DNA of 64,000 nucleotides from Paenibacillus sp. FSL R7-0204 (lineage in GTDB: Bacteria > Bacillota > Bacilli > Paenibacillales > Paenibacillaceae). Below the pieces are notes generated by a model, which made no database searches, was not told the DNA's origin, and saw nothing but the letters and a program-made list of their open reading frames with translations. The position numbers and the translations under genes were made by a program. Shown piece by piece: positions 50,265 through 58,935 of the stretch (position 1 is its first letter; each line of letters starts with the position of its first letter). The stretch spans positions 3,534,001-3,598,000 of the forward strand of contig NZ_JBBOCA010000001.1 in NCBI RefSeq assembly GCF_038002225.1, given 5' to 3'.

Positions 50265-50373
50265 TAGAAATGAAATCAATGGAAATACAAATAATGCAGG
50301 GTGGAAAGGAAGGCTTTCCGAAATCCCTTTATTCTGCTAAAATTACTCTAATGTTTCACTGGGGGGATGGAAA

Positions 50374-53300
50374 GTGGCCAAATACACACTTGCTGAGAGC
50401 TTGCAGCAGCGCATATTGATACTGGATGGAGCAATGGGTACCATGATTCAACAGGTGCCGCTCACCGGCGAGGATTTCGGCGGGGATGACCTGGATGGCT
50501 GTAATGAAATGCTGGTCCTGACCCGGCCGGAGGTTATTCAGGACATTCATGAGAAATACCTGGAGGCCGGTGCGGATCTGATTGAGACAAATACCTTCGG
50601 TGCCACCTCAGTGGTGCTTGCCGAATATGATATTCAGGACCGTGCCCGGGAGATTAATCTTGCGGCAGCCAGACTTGCACGTAATGCCGCTGATAAATAT
50701 GATACACCGCAGCGCCCGCGTTATGTGGTAGGGGCTATGGGACCAACCACGAAAACGCTATCTGTCACCGGGGGAGTCACGTTCAAGGAGCTTATAGACA
50801 GCTATGAAGAACAGGCGGTTGCCTTGATCGACGGCAAGGTGGACGCCCTTCTGCTGGAGACATCCCAGGATACCCTGAATGTAAAGGCCGGAAGCATTGG
50901 CATCCGTAATGCCTTCGAGAAGAGCGGAATTACGCTGCCGGTGATGATCTCGGGGACCATTGAGCCTATGGGAACCACACTGGCCGGACAGAATATAGAA
51001 GCCTTCTATATTTCGCTGGAGCATCTGAAGCCGGTGTCCATCGGATTGAACTGTGCTACCGGACCGGAGTTCATGCGTGACCATATCCGTTCGCTGTCCG
51101 CGATCTCTTCAGCTGCGGTCAGCTGCTACCCGAACGCAGGTCTGCCGGATGAGAACGGGAATTATCATGAATCCCCGGATTCCCTGGCCCGTAAGCTGGG
51201 CGGCTTCGCTGAGAAGGGCTGGCTGAACATTGCCGGCGGCTGCTGCGGAACGACTCCTGATCATATCCGGGCGATGGCTGAAGTGATGGCGGCTTACCCG
51301 CCGCGTAAGCTTGACGGCCAGCATCCTCCGGCCTTGTCGGGGATTGAGCCGGTGTATGTGGAGAGTGAGAACCGCCCGTATATGGTCGGTGAACGGACCA
51401 ATGTCCTCGGTTCCCGGAAGTTCAAGCGTCTAATCGCCGAGGGGAAATATGAGGAAGCTTCGGAGATTGCCCGTGCCCAGGTGAAGAGCGGCGCACAGGT
51501 TATCGATGTCTGCGTGCAGGACCCGGACCGGGATGAGACGGAAGACATCATGCGGTTCCTGGAGCTGGTCGTGAAGAAGGTCAAGGTGCCGTTAATGATC
51601 GATACGACGGACCCGAAGGTCATTGATCTGGCCTTGCAGTATTGTCAGGGTAAAGCTATCATTAACTCCATTAACCTTGAAGATGGTGAAGAAAAGTTCG
51701 AGCATGTCACACCTCTGATTCATAAATACGGAGCAGCGATTGTTGTAGGCACCATCGACGAGACCGGCCAGGCCATCCTGGCTAAGGACAAGCTGGAGGT
51801 TGCCAGACGTTCCTATGATCTGCTGGTCAACAAATACGGTCTGGCTCCCGAGGATCTGATCTTCGATACTCTGGTGTTCCCTGTAGGAACCGGGGATGAG
51901 CAGTATATCGGCTCCGCGAAGGAGACGATTGACGGTATCCGTCTGATCAAGGAGGCCATGCCTGCTGTTCATACGATTCTCGGCATCAGCAATGTCTCCT
52001 TCGGTCTGCCGGAAGCCGGCCGCGAGGTGCTGAACTCGGTGTTCCTGTACGAGTGCACCAAGGCCGGTCTGGATTATGCTATTGTAAACACTGAGAAGGT
52101 GGAGCGGTATGCATCGATCCCTGAAGAGGAGCGCAAGCTCGCTGAAGAGCTGATCTATAATACGAATGACGATACCTTGTCAGCGTTCGTGGCGGCTTTT
52201 CGAGGCAAAAAGGTGGAGAAGAAGGAGAAGATCTCCAATCTCTCCTTGGAGGAGCGCTTAGCTTCTTACGTGGTAGAAGGCACTAAGGAGGGGCTGATCC
52301 CGGATCTGGATGAAGCGCTCAAGACCTCGGCTCCGCTGGAGATCATTAACGGACCGCTGATGGCAGGGATGTCTGAAGTCGGACGGCTGTTCAATAACAA
52401 TGAATTAATCGTGGCAGAGGTGCTCCAGAGTGCGGAGGTCATGAAGGCCTCTGTAAGCCATCTGGAGCAGTTCATGCAGAAGGATGAGACCTCGGTTAAG
52501 GGGAGAATCATGCTAGCTACCGTCAAGGGTGATGTGCATGATATCGGTAAAAATCTGGTCGAGATTATTCTCTCCAACAACGGTTATGAGATCGTGAATC
52601 TGGGGATCAAGGTTCCGCCAGAGAATATTATTGAAGCCTTCCGCAAGGAAAAGGCTGACGCCATCGGCTTGTCGGGACTGTTAGTGAAGTCGGCGCAGCA
52701 GATGGTGCTGACTGCGCAGGATCTGCGGTCCGCCGGTATTGATGTGCCGATTATGGTGGGCGGCGCAGCTCTGACCCGCAAATTCACCAAGACCCGAATC
52801 CGTCCGGAATATGACGGACTCGTCCTATACGCGAAGGATGCCATGGATGGTCTGGATATTGCCAACCGGCTGATGAATCCGCTGGAGCGGGTGAAGATTG
52901 AGGAGGAGGTCCGCCAGGAGGCTGAGGCTGCCGTAGCTGTCGCTCCGCAAGCGCCGCTTCCCGAGCTTACGCGTGCAGTCCGCTCCAAAATCTCGGCTGA
53001 TGCCCCGGTGTTCATCCCGCCTGATCTGGAGCGTCATGTCCTGCGGAATTATCCGCTGGGACATGTGATTCCTTATGTGAATATGCAGATGCTGCTCGGC
53101 CATCATCTCGGTCTGCGCGGCTCTGTAGAGGCGCAATTGGCAGCGCGGGACCCGCGTACGGTAGAATTGAAAGAGACCGTGGACGATATTCTGCATCAGG
53201 CGATGCTGGAAGGCACGATTGTGCCGCATGCGATGTATCAGTTCTTCCCGGCCCAGTCACGCGGGAATGACATTCTGATCTATGATCCGCAGGATCAGGC

Positions 53301-53811
53301 TAAGGTGCTGCATACTTTCACCTTCCCGCGCCAGAATGTAGAGCCGTATCTCTGCCTTGCAGACTTCCTGAAACCAGTGGAGAGCGGAGTCATGGACTAT
53401 GTGGGCTTCCTGGTGGTTACTGCGGGCCATGGCGTCCGTGAATTATCGACTGTACTTAAGGATAAGGGAGATTATCTCCGTTCCCATGCGTTGCAGGCAG
53501 TCGCTCTTGAGGTCGCGGAAGGTCTGGCTGAACGTGTCCATCATATGATGCGCGATACCTGGGGGTTCCCGGACCCGGCAGATATGACTATGAAGCAAAG
53601 ACACGGCGCACGTTACCAGGGGATCCGGGTATCCTTCGGCTACCCTGCCTGCCCGGATCTGGAGGATCAGGGGCCGTTGTTCAAGCTCCTGAAGCCTGAA
53701 GATATCGGCGTGCAGCTTACCGAGGGCTTCATGATGGAGCCGGAGGCCTCGGTCTCGGCAATGGTCTTTGCCCACCCGGAAGCGCAGTATTTCAATGTGG
53801 AGAAGCTCTAA
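50374..53811 (+). CDS. metH: Cobalamin-dependent methionine synthase MetH
   Basis: 1145 residues from a GTG with GGGGGGATGG upstream. Four modules are in order. The homocysteine module has GLNCATGP and a zinc site ending GGCCGTTPDH (~residues 285-310). The methyltetrahydrofolate module follows (~325-600). The B12 module has the ligand His in DVHDIGKNL (~715) and GLSGLLVKSAQQM. The C-terminal SAM reactivation domain has RGNDILIYDP and RYQGIRVSFGYPACPDLEDQ. It regenerates methionine. No S-box or B12 riboswitch fits in the 109-bp leader. Confidence 0.97.
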   Translation: MAKYTLAESLQQRILILDGAMGTMIQQVPLTGEDFGGDDLDGCNEMLVLTRPEVIQDIHEKYLEAGADLIETNTFGATSVVLAEYDIQDRAREINLAAARLARNAADKYDTPQRPRYVVGAMGPTTKTLSVTGGVTFKELIDSYEEQAVALIDGKVDALLLETSQDTLNVKAGSIGIRNAFEKSGITLPVMISGTIEPMGTTLAGQNIEAFYISLEHLKPVSIGLNCATGPEFMRDHIRSLSAISSAAVSCYPNAGLPDENGNYHESPDSLARKLGGFAEKGWLNIAGGCCGTTPDHIRAMAEVMAAYPPRKLDGQHPPALSGIEPVYVESENRPYMVGERTNVLGSRKFKRLIAEGKYEEASEIARAQVKSGAQVIDVCVQDPDRDETEDIMRFLELVVKKVKVPLMIDTTDPKVIDLALQYCQGKAIINSINLEDGEEKFEHVTPLIHKYGAAIVVGTIDETGQAILAKDKLEVARRSYDLLVNKYGLAPEDLIFDTLVFPVGTGDEQYIGSAKETIDGIRLIKEAMPAVHTILGISNVSFGLPEAGREVLNSVFLYECTKAGLDYAIVNTEKVERYASIPEEERKLAEELIYNTNDDTLSAFVAAFRGKKVEKKEKISNLSLEERLASYVVEGTKEGLIPDLDEALKTSAPLEIINGPLMAGMSEVGRLFNNNELIVAEVLQSAEVMKASVSHLEQFMQKDETSVKGRIMLATVKGDVHDIGKNLVEIILSNNGYEIVNLGIKVPPENIIEAFRKEKADAIGLSGLLVKSAQQMVLTAQDLRSAGIDVPIMVGGAALTRKFTKTRIRPEYDGLVLYAKDAMDGLDIANRLMNPLERVKIEEEVRQEAEAAVAVAPQAPLPELTRAVRSKISADAPVFIPPDLERHVLRNYPLGHVIPYVNMQMLLGHHLGLRGSVEAQLAARDPRTVELKETVDDILHQAMLEGTIVPHAMYQFFPAQSRGNDILIYDPQDQAKVLHTFTFPRQNVEPYLCLADFLKPVESGVMDYVGFLVVTAGHGVRELSTVLKDKGDYLRSHALQAVALEVAEGLAERVHHMMRDTWGFPDPADMTMKQRHGARYQGIRVSFGYPACPDLEDQGPLFKLLKPEDIGVQLTEGFMMEPEASVSAMVFAHPEAQYFNVEKL

Positions 53812-53860
53812 GCCTTCCACAGATTAACCGGCCAGAAGGGGCGTTGCCCCGACTTTTCGG

Positions 53861-53887
53861 AACCTCCCGTTACCGGGAGGTTTTTTG
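53861..53887 (+). terminator. Terminator of metH
   Basis: AACCTCCCG pairs with CGGGAGGTT around TTAC, followed by TTTT. Repeat copy 4 starts about 5 bp later. Confidence 0.9.
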
Positions 53888-53891
53888 CTGC

Positions 53892-53988
53892 AAATATAAG
53901 AATTTATATGTTCACGCTATAATTATCCTTCTATTTCTCGCCGGAACGGTACCGTCCTTTAAAAGGACGGCAAAGCCGTTTCCACTTG
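53892..53988 (+). repeat. Dispersed nested-hairpin repeat, copy 4
   Basis: It runs from AAATATAAGAATTTATATG to CCGTTTCCACTTG. The core reads GGAACGGTACCGTCCTTT / AAAGGACGGCAAAGCCGTTTCC, so the outer stem is kept with a G-U exchange. It lies directly behind the metH terminator. Confidence 0.85.
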
Positions 53989-54092
53989 AAAAGATGCTTT
54001 TGCAGCCAAAACAGAGTAGAATTCTTGTCATAAGAACGGTCAAGATCACAAAAAATAATAAAGACATCAGGGCGAGAGAGAGGAGGGGCATA

Positions 54093-55043
54093 ATGGAAAT
54101 CTATTTTCTCGGCACGAATGCCGGGGTGCCGACGCTGCAGCGCAATGTGACGTCGGTTGCACTCCGGCTGCTTGAAGAACGGCGTACCTTCTGGATGTTC
54201 GACTGCGGGGAAGGGACACAGCATCAGGTTCTGCGCTCGCCGCTGCGGCTGGGCAAGCTGGAGAAGCTGTTTATCACCCATCTGCACGGTGATCATCTGT
54301 TTGGACTGCCCGGACTCATCTCCAGCAGGGGCTACCAGGGCGGGACTTCACCGCTTACGGTGTACGGACCTCCCGGGCTCAAAGCATATCTGGACATATC
54401 GCTGTCCGTCAGCCAGTCCCGCATTCCTTATAAGCTGGAGATTGTGGAGCACAGCGGCGGGCTGATTTTTGAGGACGAGACCTTCAAGGTGGAAGCGGGA
54501 CTGCTGGAGCACCGGATTGACAGCTATGGCTACCGGGTCACGGAGAAGGACAGTCCGGGTAATCTGAATACGGAGCTGCTGAAGAGCTATGGACTGAAGC
54601 CGGGACCGCTGTATGGCCGGTTAAAAAAAGGCGAGGATATCACTACTGATGAAGGCGTGCTGATCCGGGCGGCCGAGGTGATTCATGCGCCCAAGCGCGG
54701 ACGTATCGTAGTTATTCTGGGAGATACCCGGCCTTGTGCGGGCTCACTGCCGCTGGCGCAGGATGCCGATCTGATTATTCATGAAGCGACATTTGCCCAT
54801 GAGCTGGCGGAAATGGCTCATCAATATCATCACAGCACAGCACAGCAGGCTGCGGAACTGGCAAGGGATGCAGGCGGGGCTGAGCTGCTGCTGACCCACT
54901 TCAGCTCGCGTTACACTTCACAGGAGGAGCTCGCTCCGCTGCTGAAGGAAGCGCAGGGGATCTTCCCGAATACACTGCTGGCAGAAGAATTCTGCACCTT
55001 CCCCGTCTACCGGAGAACCCCGGGAAATGACGCTGCGGACTGA
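54093..55043 (+). CDS. rnz: Ribonuclease Z
   Basis: 316 residues from the ATG at 54093 (AGGAGGGGC upstream). The upstream frame stays open through repeat copy 4 but that part is not coding. The metallo-beta-lactamase zinc motif is THLHGDHLFGLPG, with later ligands in LGDTRPC, HEATFAHE and LTHFSSRY. The exosite region (GLKPGPLYGRLKKGEDI) is typical of RNase Z. It matures tRNA 3' ends. Confidence 0.95.
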   Translation: MEIYFLGTNAGVPTLQRNVTSVALRLLEERRTFWMFDCGEGTQHQVLRSPLRLGKLEKLFITHLHGDHLFGLPGLISSRGYQGGTSPLTVYGPPGLKAYLDISLSVSQSRIPYKLEIVEHSGGLIFEDETFKVEAGLLEHRIDSYGYRVTEKDSPGNLNTELLKSYGLKPGPLYGRLKKGEDITTDEGVLIRAAEVIHAPKRGRIVVILGDTRPCAGSLPLAQDADLIIHEATFAHELAEMAHQYHHSTAQQAAELARDAGGAELLLTHFSSRYTSQEELAPLLKEAQGIFPNTLLAEEFCTFPVYRRTPGNDAAD

Positions 55044-55336
55044 ATTATTTTCCGGGAAAGCGCAGGAAGTGACAGGCCTGTGCCAAAAATAGCCGGGGGC
55101 CGCAGGAGTTCGCTAGCGTTCGACGAAGAACGTTAAATTTAAAGTAAACCCTAAGGATTAAGCGTACGAAGCAGTAGAGAAAATGCCGAAACAAAGCGGC
55201 TAAAAATCGCAGGCAGGCGGGTAATAATTCCATTCGCAGCGCGCTTCCCGGAGAAGCTGCCGCTGCTCCGAAATATAGTTCATAGGATTAATAATTAATA
55301 GGATGAATCACTCAGTTCGAGTCGACAGGAGGAATT
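55044..55336. other. Gene-free spacer
   Basis: About 290 bp without a supported ORF. The left part is GC-rich (ATAGCCGGGGGCCGCAGGAG) and the middle AT-rich. Nothing recognised. Confidence 0.4.
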
Positions 55337-56125
55337 ATGAACAATATCGGAGGCTTGTTAATTGATCTGGACGGCACCTTGTATCATGGCGGCAGAATGA
55401 TCCCCGGGGCCCAGCGGCTGATCGCGGCGCTTCGTGCGGCGGAGATTCCGTTCCTGTATGTGACGAACAACTCTTCAAGAACACCAGCCAGTGTAGCTGC
55501 GCATTTGCGCGGAATGGGCATTGAAGCTAGACCCGAAGAGGTCTGCACATCATCGCTGGCTGCGGCCCGTTATATTGCCGGAGAATCTCCTGGAGCATCC
55601 GTGGCGATACTTGGAGAAGAGGGGCTGGTGGAAGCCTGCACAGCGGCAGGGTTAACCCTGGTCACCGATCATCCGCAGTATGTCGTGCAGGGGATCGACC
55701 GTTCTTTTACATATGAAGCACTGGCCCGTGCTTCACGCTGGATTCGGGAAGGGGCGAGATTCGTCCTGACCAACCCCGATCTGATGCTTCCGTCTGATGA
55801 TGGAGTGATGCCTGGTGCCGGTACGATAGGTGCAGCTATTGAAGCAGCCAGCGGTGTGGCGCCCGTGGTCATCGGCAAGCCCGAGACGCACCTGGTTACG
55901 TATGCGACGTCACTGCTCGGTATCAAGCCGGAGGATGCGGTGATGGTGGGCGACAATATGAGAACGGATATCTTGGCGGGTGCTAATGCGGGCTGCCGGA
56001 CTGTGCTGGTGCTTACGGGACTTACGACCCGGGATAATCTGGAGCATTACCAGCAGCTGACCGGAGTCAAGCCTGATGAAATTTGTGCTGATTTAGCTGA
56101 ACTTATGGTACTGCTCGGTGTATAA
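55337..56125 (+). CDS. HAD-IIA phosphatase (NagD/YutF-like)
   Basis: 262 residues. Motif I is LIDLDGTLYHGG, motif II YVTNNSSRTP, the Lys of motif III is in VIGKPETHL and motif IV is VMVGDNMRTDILAGANAG. The C2 cap contains FTYEALARASRWI and FVLTNPDLMLP. Members dephosphorylate nucleoside monophosphates or p-nitrophenyl phosphate. The ATG follows AGGAGG. Confidence 0.9.
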   Translation: MNNIGGLLIDLDGTLYHGGRMIPGAQRLIAALRAAEIPFLYVTNNSSRTPASVAAHLRGMGIEARPEEVCTSSLAAARYIAGESPGASVAILGEEGLVEACTAAGLTLVTDHPQYVVQGIDRSFTYEALARASRWIREGARFVLTNPDLMLPSDDGVMPGAGTIGAAIEAASGVAPVVIGKPETHLVTYATSLLGIKPEDAVMVGDNMRTDILAGANAGCRTVLVLTGLTTRDNLEHYQQLTGVKPDEICADLAELMVLLGV

Positions 56126-56170
56126 TGACAAAGGTGACCTTTTGACCATCCAAGAAGGGAAGATGACAAT

Positions 56171-56986
56171 ATGCCGGAATTGCCGGAAATGGAGAATTAC
56201 AGAAAGCTGCTTAGCCAACATCTAATAAACGTGCCCATCACAGGGGTAACCGTAAATAGAGAAAAAACCATCAATATGGAGACTGAAGAATTTGTGAATG
56301 GGCTGGTCGGTGCCCGAATTGTATTCGTGGAACGCCGTGCCAAGCATATTCTTTTCCATCTGCATGATGGCCGCAGACTGCTGCTGCACCTGATGCTGGG
56401 CGGACTACTGTTCTATGGTACAGAGGAAGAACGTCCTGACCGTACTACACAGGTTGAGCTTGCGTTCGGTGAGCATATCCTCTACTTCATGGGACTGCGG
56501 CTGGGGTATCTCCATCTGCTGTCTGTCAAGGAAGGCGAAGCGGCAATGGGGAAGCTTGGACCCGAACTGCTGGACCGCCGGATGACGGCCGAACGCTTCG
56601 CCGGACTGCTCAAGGGACGGCGCGGCGCACTGAAGAGTCTGCTGGTTAACCAGCATGTAATGGCTGGTATCGGCAACTGCTACGCCGACGAGATTGCTTT
56701 TGAAGCCCGTCTGCTTCCGTCTACGCTTGTTCAGAATCTGTCACCGGAAGCGGTGACCCGGCTGTACGACAGCGTGCGTAAGGTATTAACCGAAGCCACT
56801 GAAATCGGCGGGTACATGGAAATGCCGTTCATGACCGGCGACACTGTGACCGGTTCTTATAATAATGCCTGTAAAGTGTATGACCGTGAAGGCGAGCCTT
56901 GCCTGCGCGACGGGGGAACCATAGTGAAGATAGAGCTGTCTGGACGCAAGGTATTCTATTGCCCGGATTGCCAGCATGACGCATAG
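56171..56986 (+). CDS. Fpg/Nei-family DNA glycosylase with an altered zinc finger
   Basis: 271 residues. PELPEMENYRKLL gives the catalytic Pro2/Glu3 after Met removal. The conserved Lys is in RRAKHILFHL, and QHVMAGIGNCYADEIAFEA is the helix-two-turn-helix. The C-terminal finger ends GRKVFYCPDCQ with the conserved Arg. Of the four zinc cysteines, C244, C264 and C267 are present but the second position is Asp247. It excises oxidised purines and formamidopyrimidines. It overlaps nfo by 11 bp, forming a base-excision-repair pair. Confidence 0.88.
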   Translation: MPELPEMENYRKLLSQHLINVPITGVTVNREKTINMETEEFVNGLVGARIVFVERRAKHILFHLHDGRRLLLHLMLGGLLFYGTEEERPDRTTQVELAFGEHILYFMGLRLGYLHLLSVKEGEAAMGKLGPELLDRRMTAERFAGLLKGRRGALKSLLVNQHVMAGIGNCYADEIAFEARLLPSTLVQNLSPEAVTRLYDSVRKVLTEATEIGGYMEMPFMTGDTVTGSYNNACKVYDREGEPCLRDGGTIVKIELSGRKVFYCPDCQHDA

Positions 56987-57833
56987 CCCCTTCATTGGGG
57001 CGCATGTCAGCATACGCGGCGGGTACGGGCAGGCTGCCCGGTCCGCCAGGGAGAGCGGTGCTACATGCTTTCAGTATTTTCCGAAGAACCCCCGCAGCCT
57101 GAAGCTGAAGCCGGTAGACTACCGCGATGCAAGTGGCTGCGCGGAATACTGCCGTGAGCAGGGAATGGCTTCCATTGCCCATACCCCGTATCCGACGAAT
57201 CTGGCTGCTGGCCCGGGCGACAGAGAGGTGATGATTGCCTCCCTGCACAACGATCTGGAGATTGCCGAGGCGTGCGGATCGGTGGGCATTGTGGTGCATT
57301 TCGGGCATTTTGCCGGGAGGGAGCCATTGCAGGGTTATCAAAATATAATACAATGTATGAACGAGGTACTGGCAGACTGGACGGGACATACCAAGCTGCT
57401 GCTTGAGAATATGGCAGGGAATCATGGGCACGAGGGCATGACTCCCGAAGAGCTGGTCAAGGTCCGTGAGCTGTGCCGCTACCCGGAGAAGATCGGCTTT
57501 TGCTTCGATACCTGCCATGCTTTCGCTGCAGGCATCTGGAATCCGGAGCAGACGGACGAGCTTATCGTACGCGGTGAGCGGCTGGGGTACTGGGCGAATC
57601 TGGCGGCTGTGCATTTGAATGACTCCCGGTTCTCCTACGGCTCCAGGCGGGACAGACATGCCGGAATCGGCAGCGGTTATATCGGGGAAGCGGCGCTAAG
57701 TCGACTTTTGAAGATGGAGGCCCTGGCTGGTAAAGTGATCGTTATGGAAACAGAAAAGGGACCGGATGGCACGCACAGAGCGGAAATTGCTGCTGTGAGG
57801 ACCTGGTTAGAGGCGGGGGATGATGGAGAATGA
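56976..57833 (+). CDS. nfo: Endonuclease IV (deoxyribonuclease IV)
   Basis: 285 residues of AP-endonuclease-2 TIM-barrel type. Landmarks: IGAHVSIRGGYGQAARSA, FPKNPRSLKL, VVHFGHFAGRE (metal His), LLENMAGNHG, IGFCFDTCHAFAAG and HLNDSRFSYGSRRDRHAGIG, all typical. It cleaves at abasic sites left by the glycosylase encoded just upstream (11-bp overlap). The last 4 bp overlap the thioredoxin-like gene. Confidence 0.95.
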   Translation: MTHSPFIGAHVSIRGGYGQAARSARESGATCFQYFPKNPRSLKLKPVDYRDASGCAEYCREQGMASIAHTPYPTNLAAGPGDREVMIASLHNDLEIAEACGSVGIVVHFGHFAGREPLQGYQNIIQCMNEVLADWTGHTKLLLENMAGNHGHEGMTPEELVKVRELCRYPEKIGFCFDTCHAFAAGIWNPEQTDELIVRGERLGYWANLAAVHLNDSRFSYGSRRDRHAGIGSGYIGEAALSRLLKMEALAGKVIVMETEKGPDGTHRAEIAAVRTWLEAGDDGE

Positions 57834-58153
57834 AGGAAATGAATCAGCCGGAGCTGCTGGAGCTGCTGGCCACGAAGGGCGAGCCGCTTGTCCTGTTTCT
57901 GCATACCCCGCTATGCGGAACCTGCAAGGCAGCCCGGCGGATGATTGAGGTGGCGGAGCATCTGCTTCCGCCTGGCCTTTTAATTACGGAGGGGAATGTC
58001 AATAGGCTCCCTGAGCTGGTGAACACCTATCAAATCTCAAGTGTGCCCGCACTGCTGGCCGTATCTGCTGACCGCAGCGCTGAACCGGACATCATCTATT
58101 CCATTCACTCTGTTGAACGGGTGCTGGCATACATAAGGAGAGTGACATTATAA
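57830..58153 (+). CDS. Thioredoxin-like protein (CGTC motif)
   Basis: 107 residues. The redox motif reads HTPLCGTCKAARRM, with Cys-Gly-Thr-Cys instead of Cys-Gly-Pro-Cys. The cis-Pro is in QISSVPALLAV. It resembles YtpP-type cytoplasmic thioredoxins. ATGA overlap with nfo and TAATG overlap with the ABC gene place it in one tightly coupled operon. Confidence 0.85.
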   Translation: MKEMNQPELLELLATKGEPLVLFLHTPLCGTCKAARRMIEVAEHLLPPGLLITEGNVNRLPELVNTYQISSVPALLAVSADRSAEPDIIYSIHSVERVLAYIRRVTL

Positions 58154-58935
58154 TGATATCATTACAACATCTGTCCCTGCGCAGGGAGGAAAGCCTGATT
58201 CTTGACGATGTATCGCTTACCATGAAGCAGGGGGAGAACTGGGTCATTCTCGGACGTAACGGCTCCGGCAAAACCACCCTGCTGGAAATGATGACCGGCT
58301 ATCTGTTCCCCAGCAAGGGTTCTGTTGAAGTCCTGGGGTACAAGTATGGTCAATGTGATCTGCGCGAGGTACGCAAGAGAATTGGTTATATCGGCCCGTC
58401 CCTGATGGAAAAGCTCTCGCTTACCGACCCTGTCTGGGAGGTTGTCGCTACTGGAGCTTATGCGTATTTACGCTTCTACCAGGAGATTCCGCAAAGTGTG
58501 AAGGACCGGTCGCTTAAGCTGCTGGAGGAGATGAACCTTGGCGAACTTGCCTTTCATCCGTTCGGCTTGTTATCCCAGGGGGAGCGCAAGAAGGCTATGC
58601 TGGCCCGCTGCCTGATCGGAGAGCCTAAGCTGCTGATTATGGACGAGCCTTGCGCCGGTCTTGATTTATATGAGCGGGAGAAAATGCTCGCCGAGATCGA
58701 CAAGCTGCGGCAGCATAATGTTGGAGTGGTGTATGTCACCCATCATGTGGAGGAGATTGTTCCGCTCTTCACTCACGTGGCCCTGATACGTGACGGGAAG
58801 CTGGCAGGTGCCGGTCCCAAGGAAGAGGTACTGACGCAGGAGATGCTGATGGCTGCCTACGATCTTCCGGTGACGGTTGACTGGGATAATGGACGTCCCT
58901 GGATTAAAATAAGTTCTGGAGGCACAACGATTTGA
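58153..58935 (+). CDS. ABC transporter ATPase (YlmA-like)
   Basis: 260 residues. Walker A is GRNGSGKTTLLEM, Walker B LLIMDEPCAGLD and the switch is VTHHVEEI. The signature LLSQGERKKAML has SQG in place of SGG, as in YlmA/ModF-like proteins. No permease lies beside it, so the partner is unknown. The stop overlaps the start of the methyltransferase gene. Confidence 0.85.
   Translation: MISLQHLSLRREESLILDDVSLTMKQGENWVILGRNGSGKTTLLEMMTGYLFPSKGSVEVLGYKYGQCDLREVRKRIGYIGPSLMEKLSLTDPVWEVVATGAYAYLRFYQEIPQSVKDRSLKLLEEMNLGELAFHPFGLLSQGERKKAMLARCLIGEPKLLIMDEPCAGLDLYEREKMLAEIDKLRQHNVGVVYVTHHVEEIVPLFTHVALIRDGKLAGAGPKEEVLTQEMLMAAYDLPVTVDWDNGRPWIKISSGGTTI

Noticed and set aside
50265..50373. Riboswitch (S-box or B12) before metH
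   Set aside because: The 109-bp leader is too short and shows no conserved core or terminator.
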